Below are positions 30,850 through 38,473 of a stretch of 38,473 nucleotides of DNA, one piece after another. The stretch is from contig JBNGIS010001562.1 of NCBI GenBank assembly GCA_049999725.1, positions 1 through 38,473 of the forward strand, written 5' to 3'. The stretch's first letter is position 1, and each line of letters opens with the position of its first letter. The translations under genes were made by a program, and so were the position numbers. The DNA is from Haplomitrium mnioides (Eukaryota > Marchantiophyta > Haplomitriopsida > Calobryales). Below the pieces are notes generated by a model, which was not told where the DNA came from, searched no databases, and worked only from the letters and a program-made list of their open reading frames with translations.

Positions 30850-32311
30850 GACAACTAGTGGGGGTTATCATCAAAAACTACAAGAAGATGCTTTCTTTAG
30901 TCTAGTTCGAGTACGATTGATCATCAAGAATAGTAAGTATCATTCTTTCTCCATTCGAGATGGTATTCTCTACCGAGGCTATCAAATATATGTTCCACAA
31001 GATGATACGCTTTGAATGGCTCGTTTACAAGAAGCACGTGACATTTCTATCTTTGAGCATCTTGGAGTAGATAAAACTACAGAGTTGCTTCAATGCACTT
31101 GGTGGTGGCCTAACTTGGCTCAAGATGTTCATGGTTTTGTTCGTTTGTGTGAAAGTTGTCAACAAAACAAAGCTTTGAATCAAAAACTAGGGGGACTTCT
31201 TCAACCGTTACCAATTCCTACTGCTTCTTGGGAGCATGTTAGTTTGGATCTTGTTCTTTGCTTCCAACTACGTCTTGTAGGTTTACTGCTATTGTGGTTT
31301 TTGTGGACAAGCTAATCAAGTATATTCATATAACGCCAACGGTGGATAAAGTGGATGCTCCATAATTGGAAAAAATTTACTTTGATATTTTTTTTCCTCC
31401 ATCATGGAATGACCAAGGTATTAATATCTTATAGGGATCCACGTTTCACTAGAAAGTTTTGGTGAGAGTTATTCAAACTTCTAAGAACCAAAACTTTAAT
31501 ATCTATTGCTTATCATCCGCAAACTGATGGGCAAATATAGCGTACTAATCGTACTATGGAGAACATGCTTCATGCGTTCATCAATGTTTATCACACTGAT
31601 TGGAATAATTTCTTACCAGTTGTGGAGTTTCCCTACAACAACTCTAAACAAGCAAGTACTAGGTTTTATTCTTTCTTTCTTAATTTGGGTAAACATCCTC
31701 TTGATTTTGATGGTTTTCTTTCTCCTACTTCTTCTAATATTCCAAGTATTTCTACTTTTTTGTCTTGTTTATCTTCTTCCTTGCAAGATGCTCACAACCA
31801 TCTTGCTATTGCTCAAAATCAACAAAAACAATATATGGATAGTCGTCGTCATGATTGCTCTTATGTTTTAGGTTGCCAAGTTATGTTATCCACTCATGAT
31901 CTTCCATTGTCTTTAGATACTCAAGTTTGTAAGTTATCTCCTCCTTGGATTAGCCCTTTCTCTATTTCCCAGATTATTTCTTCTATTGTTTATAAACTTG
32001 ATCTTCCTTTCCATATAAAGATTCATCCGGTGTTCCATGTGTCTAAACTTAAGCCTTTTCTAACTAGTCCATCTTCTTTTCCAAATCGTGTTCAACTTCC
32101 TTCTTTTGCCATTGTGCTTAATAATCATGAAGAATTTGAAGTAGACCGCATTTTAGCGAAACGAGTTATCAAACGTGGGCGTCATCCACAAGTTCAATAC
32201 AAGGTTTTGTGGAAAGGCTATTCACTTCATGATGCTATTTGGGAACCTTCTTCAAATCTTGAGAATGCTCAAGAAGCTATTAAAATTTTTGAAAGTCACG
32301 GCAATGACTAG
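30850..32311 (+). pseudogene. Integrase with C-terminal chromodomain (chromovirus)
   Basis: The zinc finger is partly visible (FEHLGVDKTTELLQ, CESCQQNK; the first His is not recognised). WEHVSLDLV holds the first Asp and YRDPRF the second. At the third position YHPQTDGQI is followed by TAG at about 31539, where the catalytic Glu codon is expected. Frameshifts near 31255 and 31390 displace one stretch. The final 251-codon frame (31556-32311) is open through the GPF-like region (FHVSKLKPF) to a chromodomain at about 32129-32300: VDRILAKRV, VQYKVLWKGYSLHDAIWEP, NLENA. Chromodomains bind methylated histone tails and guide insertion. Confidence 0.9.
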
Positions 32312-32339
32312 GACGTTATAGACTACACAACGAGGATTA

Positions 32340-32520
32340 TGTAATAGTACAAGCATAAGGTTTTGTTATGTATAAGAAAATAGAGAGGAGTGAAAGAAGT
32401 GGTAGTGAGTCATTTTTAGGGTTAAGATTAGATTACTTGCCTTTGAAGGCTCTTTTGGTGGAGAGTCACTTTTAGGTTACTTTTATTCGAAGTCACTTTT
32501 ACTTCCACGAGAATGTGACA
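32340..32520 (+). repeat. 3' LTR of the chromovirus
   Basis: 181 bp starting TGTAATAGTAC and ending GAATGTGACA, 29 bp after the integrase stop. It matches the 5' copy at 27823-27965. The preceding purine tract is weak (acgaggatta). Confidence 0.8.
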
Positions 32521-32879
32521 CCAACAACACTCTCCTAATGCTTCTAAGACTGATCACCTACACAAACCAAACCCAAGACGACACCAAAATCCCTCCATTG
32601 ATTGCCTCTCACAAAATACGAACCAAAAGAGTTCTCCTCTCCTCCAAGTATTGGTCCACCTCCAAATGTTGGTATGCCTTGAAGGATGAGTTCATGTGAG
32701 TAGTCTCAGCCTCTAGAGCCTCTTGCTCAACGATTCTCAACACCTCCTTAGTCCACCTCCGACTTGTGATAGTCCTCCTACACCAGTACACCCACTTCAC
32801 TAAAGGTCTCGCCAAAACTCCTTCCCTCGTAGTCTGTTGCTCTCGCTACACAAAAACAATTAGTCCCCCCACCCTTAAA

Positions 32880-33360
32880 GTGCGGTAGTCTATACCCTGT
32901 GGACTTTGGACTCAGGTGTCAGATCTTGGACTTTGCTAAACGTGGCAACTTTGGAGGAGTGAGCAGGATACATCGGAAGGCGATCAACTTCGGAACCAGG
33001 TGGTCAAACGTGGCAGTCCAACTTCCATTTGGAAAATGGCGACGGACGGCGCAACTTCGGAAAGGTGGAAAATTTGGAGGAATTTGTGGAAAACATCGGA
33101 AGGCGGTCAACTTCAGAACCAGGAGGTCAAACTTGGTGGTCCAAGTTCCACTTGGAAAACGATGGCAGACGGCGCAACTTCAAAAACATGGCAACTTTGG
33201 AAGAGTCTGTGGGATTCTTTGGACTCAGCAGTCTGTGGTATTCTTTGGATTCGCTAGTCCACGGTGTTCTTCAGGCTCGACAGTCTGTAGTATTCTTCGG
33301 ACTCACCAGTTTGCGGGATTCTTCGGACCTGGCCTCGTGGAACTTTAGATCAAAGTATTG
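32880..33360. repeat. Short minisatellite in LTR C
   Basis: The catcggaaggcgatcaactt type unit recurs at 32971 and 33094 (123-bp step), with sub-motifs tggaaaa, gacggcgcaactt and ttctttggactc. It corresponds to the larger array in LTR A. It creates overlapping open frames in all three phases, none a gene. Confidence 0.75.
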
Positions 33361-33689
33361 AGTATCTGATAACTTCCTGAGGGTAGTGCAACCTTATTTC
33401 TCCACCATTTTCCTTGATTCAAATTGCAACACAGTTGCCTTGAGCTTTTCTTTCTATCAAGCTATTGTCTGCCTCAAATGATTATGAATTGAAGACGCAA
33501 TGGTCAAACTGTTTTGATCCTATATTCTACTTCAGCTTTTACTCATTTCCTCTGTTCTTGCCCATTTATGCACCTGTGGCCATGAAATTTATCACCCTGG
33601 TTTCAATTGACAACAGTCCTCCCATGCAATCTTCCCTAACCAGTTTGAAGGGAATCTTAATTTTCACTTCCATCCCTATGATTTGAGCA

Positions 33690-34309
33690 GTTTTGTGAGG
33701 TTGAGGTTCAGCCGACTCCAAAATCCTTGATACACATCAGATTGACTTGATTTTTGTTGCATTGGATGCGCCATAAAGCTCTCTTTCTAACAGGCCCTAG
33801 ATCAGGACTAGAGGTTTTCAACCCATCATTCAATTTTTTCCCTAACCAAAACTCTAGCCAACTTGTGGGCCCTCATTTCTCCACCATTTGGTCTCAAATA
33901 AAATTTAATAGAAAGGAAATTGAATTTTTCTTTCATCATGACAAAAGTAAAGAGAAAAGGTTGACAATCAAGAGATTATTGATCGTTTGAATTTCGCTGT
34001 TATGTGAGAGAGTCTCTTGGCAAGTGTCAACTCATGAAATGCCTGCGAATTATCCCATATAAGTGTTGTGCAGCATTGGCATTGATGTATATAAGGCCCT
34101 CTTGCTCCCTTCACTTCGAATAACATCCCCATTTGGGGTATAAGGCTCCTTGCTCTATCCTCACTTTCCCCTAGACGGACCTAGTTCAGGGCTCTACCTT
34201 GGCCTTCAACAAAAATTTCCCTAGGGCAGGATGTCCTTTGACAGTAGAGTAGGGGCTGGCTGGCCCTCGACATTAGATTAGTTTTGCCAAAATTTATTTG
34301 TGCCCCTGT
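33690..34309. repeat. ~620-bp segment in LTR C absent from LTR A
   Basis: The flanks align to adjacent bases of LTR A near 11690, so this is either an insertion in LTR C or a deletion in LTR A. It holds TATA-like tgtatataaggcc near 34087-34099 and ggtataaggctcc near 34138-34150, and two similar purine/CT blocks (aaggccctcttgctccc and aaggctccttgctctatcc). No coding frame or element ends were recognised. Confidence 0.55.
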
Positions 34310-34533
34310 CTTTTTTCTCTCTTCCACATTTCACCTCACTCTTTTTTCTTTTTGCTCCTCAATCCATCTATTCATGGCCTATGACCTTGATGCGTCCATT
34401 CGCCTTGAGCCTATTGTGAGTACTTTGATGTCCATCGGTTATCTATCCGACTAAAAATAGAGAATTTGCATGAATACGCACCTATTTTTTTGAAAGTTTT
34501 GACAAAGTATCTTCAAGTCTGGCTGATACCTAG

Positions 34534-35472
34534 CAATTGATCAAGAAGAACAAGCAAGGGAGGAGCAGAAAAAGTCTACTTAACTAAAGACAGGTGACTG
34601 AATAAGTTTATATCATCTTTACATAATGCAATAAATGTAAACTCTTTGTCGACATTCTTGATGAATAAACTTGGTGCAATGTCATCAAAATGAAAACCCA
34701 TGGCTATTATCTCCTCATAAAATCTCTGATACCAGATTAGACCAATCTACTTAAGTCCATAAATAGATCTAAGGATCTAGATTGCTTATCCATCTTTAGC
34801 TAGAGGCATAGATTCATGCATAGAGGAGACAATAGGTCTTTTCTCTCTAGACTACATCTCATTGACTATATCCTAACCGAGTACTACCACCGCTGGGTTA
34901 GATTATAGTCAATGGTAAAGAGGTAGATGGGTCTTTAGATAGTTTTTGCTATGTGCCAATTCTCCCCCTGAATATGATAGATATTCTTTGCTAAAAGCTT
35001 ATGTGGAGCTTCATGTAGATTTGGATATCTAATAGCTAGTATGGGTATGTTGTCACAACATACATCTAATGTGTCATGAGCTCATGTCCTAGGGAAAGGC
35101 TTACTAAAAGAAAATAAGTGATGGCATCCATATTTGGGGTGTATGCAAGATCATAGTCTCTCTCATGTATTTGTGTATAACCTTTGGCTACAAGAGTACC
35201 TTATATCTCACAACTTTGTTTTTTTAATTTCACTTTTTCACAAAGATCCACCTATATCCGATTAAATGGGCATAAGAGGGAACAAGGACTAAAGGTTCAA
35301 TTACCTTCCTTCGTATCATAGAATCAAGTTCTCAATCCATTACCTTTTTCCACTCTATCCAATAAGAACTGTCCATAGCTTCTTTGACAAATCTTTGATA
35401 AGGTGGTGTATCGGATATAGTATGTGAAACCATGAATATGAAATGGTCATCTACATCTACACTCTCTATTTG
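34534..35472 (-). pseudogene. Ty1/copia reverse transcriptase N-terminal part
   Basis: On the minus strand, TPPYQRFVKEAMDSSYWIEW begins the copia RT (the usual EA-x-x-x-xW pattern), followed by YRWIFVKK and VVRYKV (the usual RYKARLVAKG position) with stops and frameshifts, then TPNMDAITYF (the usual APV region). Near 34700 LVWSGIRDFMRR, in a shifted frame, stands where GLKQSPRQWYKRF is expected. The YVDD box and RNase H lie beyond the truncation. Several stops and at least three frames are needed. Confidence 0.7.
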
Positions 35473-36303
35473 CTATATAATCCCTATATCCATGTAGGGG
35501 ATCGAGATCTCGTGATTATCAAGGTGCTCAAATAGGGAGATAGTTAGCTCAGATAGTAAGGGTGTAGATGATGATGGTATTGGCACATCAATTGAGAATG
35601 TAGTTCTTTTCATCAAAGCTTTTTGCCAAGGTTGAGAGTCTTTTGAGACAAGAGGGTATCTTCTCTTTTTCCTTGGTACTTGGTTAGCTACTAGTTTGGA
35701 AATATCCTCAATTTTTGCAAGAATATTCACTGCATGTATATGTAACTTTTTTACCTTTGCAATTTCATTAAATGATTCAGGCAATTGTTTGACAGTTTTA
35801 GAGGTGCTAGTATAAATGTGGAAACCATTTTCTCGTATATCTCTAAAACTAGTAAGGTTTCTTGTTGCACTTGGAGCATAAATAGCTGAACTGATATTAA
35901 TAATAGTTCCTTGTGGCAATATGATAATAGCTCGTCCTTTGCCTTCTTCAATTTGATTATTGCCCATTAGAGTAGTCACGTTTTGGTGTGAGGGTGTAAG
36001 CTTGGTGAAGAAGGACTTGCATTTTAGAATAGTATGAGTGTTGTCACTGTCAATTATGTAGGTAGGAATATCATCAAGAGGTAGCGTAGAATTTGTACAC
36101 TGAATTATATTTGTCTCATGTGTGCTCAAATCTTCTTCCTTATCGATACAGTTGCTAAGAGTATTAGTATGCTCCAAGAAAACACCAAAAGTCTTAGTTG
36201 CAGCTTTTTGGTACTTATCATTTGCATACAGTGCAACCAGGTGAGCTCGAGTTCTACAAACTTTATGTGTATGCCTCATAGTCCCACATCTGTTGCATAC
36301 CAC
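35473..36303 (-). CDS. Copia zinc knuckle-protease frame fused to pre-RT linker (integrase-deleted)
   Basis: A 276-codon uninterrupted minus-strand frame. Residues 3-16 are a CCHC knuckle (CNRCGTMRHTHKVC). Residues ~81-95 (YIIDSDNTHTIL) correspond to the copia protease core WILDSGATHH, with D-S-D replacing D-S-G. IILPQGTIINISSAIYAPSATRNL is the downstream protease region (P-S-x-x-x-NL). After ~residue 200 the sequence jumps to a Lys/Arg-rich linker and STPLLSEL, which sit after integrase in intact elements; no GAG-pre-integrase, zinc finger or DDE core lies between. The ATG is internal to the original gag. The altered triad suggests an inactive protease. It is probably a remnant rather than an expressed gene. 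Confidence 0.6.
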   Translation of the reverse strand: MVCNRCGTMRHTHKVCRTRAHLVALYANDKYQKAATKTFGVFLEHTNTLSNCIDKEEDLSTHETNIIQCTNSTLPLDDIPTYIIDSDNTHTILKCKSFFTKLTPSHQNVTTLMGNNQIEEGKGRAIIILPQGTIINISSAIYAPSATRNLTSFRDIRENGFHIYTSTSKTVKQLPESFNEIAKVKKLHIHAVNILAKIEDISKLVANQVPRKKRRYPLVSKDSQPWQKALMKRTTFSIDVPIPSSSTPLLSELTISLFEHLDNHEISIPYMDIGII

Positions 36304-36489
36304 TGGTCCTCTTGAATTACTTCGGGATGGCTGATTTCTATCATTATATGAAGATCTGCCTCCTCATCTTCCTCTTTGAAAAAAAATTCCAGAGTTGCCT
36401 CTACCTCTACTTCTCCTCTACCTCTACCTCTGAACTATTGATTCCTGCCAAGTATGGGTGCTTTGCCCCTTTGAGAGTTTTATCTAAAG

Positions 36490-37150
36490 AAACCAAATCT
36501 CGACCTTGTCTAGACATACCCCTATTATATACTCGCTTGGAAAAATGAGCTTCAGGTGTTTGGGTTGGAGAAAGGGTTCATGGGGGTCTAACTTTAGAAT
36601 TTTTCATGAGTAAGTCTATATGCTTCTTTGCTAACAATAGATAAGCTATGAGTTCATAATATATAGCAACAATCAAGTTATGTACTGAGCAAACATAATC
36701 ATGTTGGCTATATAAATGTAGACAAAGTATTTTCAATTTGTTCTTCTTGGAAAATAGGGTGTCCACACAAAGTTAATTTTTATGTTATTCTAAGTAACTC
36801 ATTGTTGTATTTAGAGATAGATGGAAAATCCTGCATTCTTAAATTAACCCAATTATGCCTTGCTTTAGGCAGATGTATAGTTTTGGAATGGTCAATTCTT
36901 TCTTTTAGATTATCCCAGAGAATTCAGAGGTCACTCTTATTCAAATACTGAATTTTCATAGAGTCTCAAAGGTGATGCCTCAAAAAGACCAAAGCTTGGG
37001 CTTTGTGTTGTAGATTAATATCCTCATATGTGAGGATGGTGATCTCGAATCCTTTGGATACCAGATGGGTAGCTAAATCGAGTGATCATGAGAGATTATT
37101 GTCTCATTCTATGGTCAATAGTTTAAAATTTAAATTTTCCATGATTTTGA
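36490..37150 (-). pseudogene. Ty1/copia gag remnant
   Basis: The minus strand shows, across stops, QHKAQALVFLRHHL, MKIQYLNKSDL, LWDNLKERIDHSKTIHLPKARHNW, LRMQDFPSISKYNNELLRIT and KLTLCGHPIFQEEQIENTLSTF, the typical plant copia gag (UBN2-type) order. An Arg/Gly-rich stretch with stops (36340-36480) leads to the CCHC knuckle of the neighbouring frame. At least ten stops or shifts are needed, so it is non-functional. Confidence 0.75.
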
Positions 37151-37878
37151 ATGCAGGAATTTTAAGAGTTTGAGGATAAATAACACATTAATCAAAATTC
37201 AAAGAACCAAATGTTAAACTCTTTTTTGTTTTGTAAATAACAGGTAAAATAGATTTTAGTAACAGTAGTTATATGGAAAGTATCTTCCCTATTCTTCATG
37301 CTATAGGCAAGGAGTTGATCTTCAAAACTTACCGAAAATAGGTGTTGATGTCAGCAATAAGCCTTCAGAATGCATCCATAAAATTTCAGAGGTTGTTGTA
37401 GTCTATGCTTCCCAAAATAGTCCATAGAAGTTGGAGTAAATATCTTGAATATGCAACCTCGTCATTTGAAAACCTGAATCAAGTCTTGAAGATAGATGTT
37501 GTTGATAACTATTGAGAACAAATATTGAAGATACTCTATATTGTCGAGAGAAGCCTATGGACTAGTTGTGCCTCTTTGGCCTTCTCAGAATCTCTATAGA
37601 TTCTTGAGACAACAAGTGAGTTTCCTCTAACACGTTTTATAGAAAACTGCATTTTTTAGAAAACAGAATCTACACTCTAATTAGCTATAGCTAATCTATT
37701 TACACTTATGCATTGAGCTATGCTAATAATACAGTATTGGATTCACAGATCCATGAATAAATTTATATATAAGATTCTATTCAATTTTCTATTGTGTAGA
37801 TTTTATTAAATGAAAAACATAGTATTTAGATATGAGAATAGTAAATAAAATGATCCAATATAAAGCTATGTCCAATTG
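37151..37878 (-). other. AT-rich copia leader and possible LTR region
   Basis: Lies upstream of copia gag on the minus strand and should hold the leader and 5' LTR. It is strongly AT-rich without an open frame. No clear TG...CA boundary or tggtatcagag-like primer site was recognised. It ends where LTR D starts. Confidence 0.4.
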
Positions 37879-38473
37879 TGTCACTCCCCTTCTTCAAGCC
37901 ATAACCTTCATATGTGCCACTTGGAAGGCAGAGGAGGACAAAAACAAGGGAAATAGGTTCTTTTGTGAGATGGCCCCTAGCCAGTTATCACTTTGAGGCT
38001 TTAAGGAACTCTTCTTCACCTTACAAACCTTTCCTCACCTCAACAAGCACTCCAACAGCCAATCTGCTCATCCACACTCAATGCTAAAACACACATATGC
38101 ATGGACCAAGATACTATTGTGGTAATTTGCAATATAATTTAGAGGTCCCAAATCTGGACCCAGGCACTTTGTATACAAATCGAGAGTAGAATGCAATACC
38201 ACGAGTATCACAGAACAATGCCAAGGGACCTGACTCCCCCTTCCTAGGACTGTCTCATGATCCGAATGTCAGCCGGTGTTTTGGGGCTCTAAAGCTAAAT
38301 GCACAAAATTAGAAGCTCCACGGGCAACATTGTCCCTTTGCGAGTGTGAAGGCATTTCAAGAACAGATGATTACCTCAAACAGCTGTTAAGAGCAGGGTG
38401 CATGAGTCCTGGGAGGGAAACAGGACCATGGCGGAGGAGGAAGAAGCAGGGATCAACCACAAGGACACCCGAA
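37879..38473 (-). mobile_element. LTR D: start of another large LTR of the same superfamily
   Basis: Begins TGTCACTCCCC at 37879 and aligns with 21453 onward: tgtgccactt(t)ggaag, gttcttttgtgagatggcc and ggaccaagacac/ggaccaagatac are shared in the same orientation. It runs off the window. The sequence left of it does not match the internal region of the 10.5-kb element, so it may be a solo LTR inserted in the copia leader. No gene is seen. Confidence 0.7.

Larger units (their letters stand above)
27823..32520 (+). mobile_element. Ty3/gypsy chromovirus with short LTRs, nested in LTR C
   Basis: Direct repeats 27823-27965 (cut by an N gap) and 32340-32520 enclose gag, protease, RT, RNase H, integrase and a chromodomain on the plus strand, about 4.7 kb in all. 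Short LTRs and small size recall the Reina-like chromoviruses, but the clade is not proven. It interrupts LTR C: homology to LTR A stops at about 27822 and resumes at 32521. No target-site duplication is evident (gttct versus ccaac), and a host deletion may accompany the site. Frameshifts and stops make it defective. Confidence 0.85.
27245..34528 (-). mobile_element. LTR C: second large LTR of the LTR A family, split by a chromovirus
   Basis: 27245-27822 matches 8053-8630 of LTR A. 32521-33690 matches 9072-11690 with fewer internal repeats, and 34310-34528 matches 11690-11937. It starts TGTCGCGCCCC and ends GGCTGATA (a CA to TA change). The counterpart of 8640-9058 is missing, apparently deleted, as the related right LTR keeps it. 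Candidate flanking 5-mers are catag (27240-27244) and cctag (34529-34533), 4 of 5 identical. No gag-pol of its own lies inside, so it is probably a solo LTR. Confidence 0.75.
34529..37878 (-). mobile_element. Ty1/copia retrotransposon fragment, minus strand, integrase deleted
   Basis: Minus-strand order gag (37150-36490), CCHC knuckle and protease (36303-35560), then the start of the RT domain (35472-34534). The copia order would place integrase between protease and RT; it is missing, with protease sequence running in one frame into the pre-RT linker. The RT is cut off at 34528 by LTR C. LTRs were not identified with confidence. Confidence 0.8.

Noticed and set aside
31506-31871. 121-codon very hydrophobic plus-strand frame that looks like a membrane protein
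   Set aside because: It is an out-of-frame reading of the chromovirus integrase, where AT-rich codons give Leu/Ile/Val runs.
38200-38473. Possible start of a host gene at the right edge
   Set aside because: It continues LTR D without a convincing frame, and the window ends before anything can be supported.

Overview
The window is plant nuclear DNA from a repeat-dense, probably heterochromatic region. It is made almost entirely of decayed LTR retrotransposons nested inside one another, with gag-pol remnants of Ty3/gypsy type (chromodomain and non-chromodomain) and of Ty1/copia type. I see no host gene, rRNA, tRNA or CRISPR array. Two N runs (1569-1668 and 27966-27975) show it is a draft assembly. 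The species cannot be named from the sequence.

Layout. (1) 1-~7620: right part of a plus-strand Ty3/gypsy element. Its gag is amplified as a 523-bp tandem array (1-2421). Protease, RT, RNase H and integrase follow in one reading frame, broken by about 20 stop codons, and then a 3' LTR. (2) ~7623-26234: two copies of a ~2 kb LTR-like repeat, here called B1 and B2. B1 is split twice. One break is a 3.9 kb solo LTR (LTR A, 8053-11937, 5-bp TSD cacac). The other is a ~280 bp TGTT...AACA LTR, itself broken at 13323-23790 by a 10.5 kb element with 5-bp TSD aggag. (3) That 10.5 kb element carries a minus-strand gag-pol (21340 to 15708), but its two ~2.2-2.3 kb LTRs are INVERTED relative to each other, not direct. 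This is the most unusual object in the window. (4) B2 is followed by a polypurine tract and an integrase C-terminal remnant (minus strand, ~26600-27060), then an orphan plus-strand LTR end with a tRNA-iMet-type primer binding site. (5) 27245-34528: a second copy of the LTR A family (LTR C), interrupted by a plus-strand chromovirus (27823-32520) with short LTRs and a C-terminal chromodomain. (6) 34529-37878: a minus-strand Ty1/copia fragment with gag, zinc knuckle, protease and RT, whose integrase has been deleted. (7) 37879-end: the start of another LTR of the A family.

No gene set here works together as a pathway. Each gag-pol is defective: catalytic residues are changed in RT or integrase, and stops or frameshifts occur throughout. 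The insertions give a relative chronology: B1 is oldest, then LTR A and the TGTT LTR, then the inverted-LTR element. Separately, LTR C came first and then the chromovirus. Long open frames in the LTRs come from in-phase minisatellites and are not genes. Sequence comparisons were made by eye, so identities and some boundaries are approximate.
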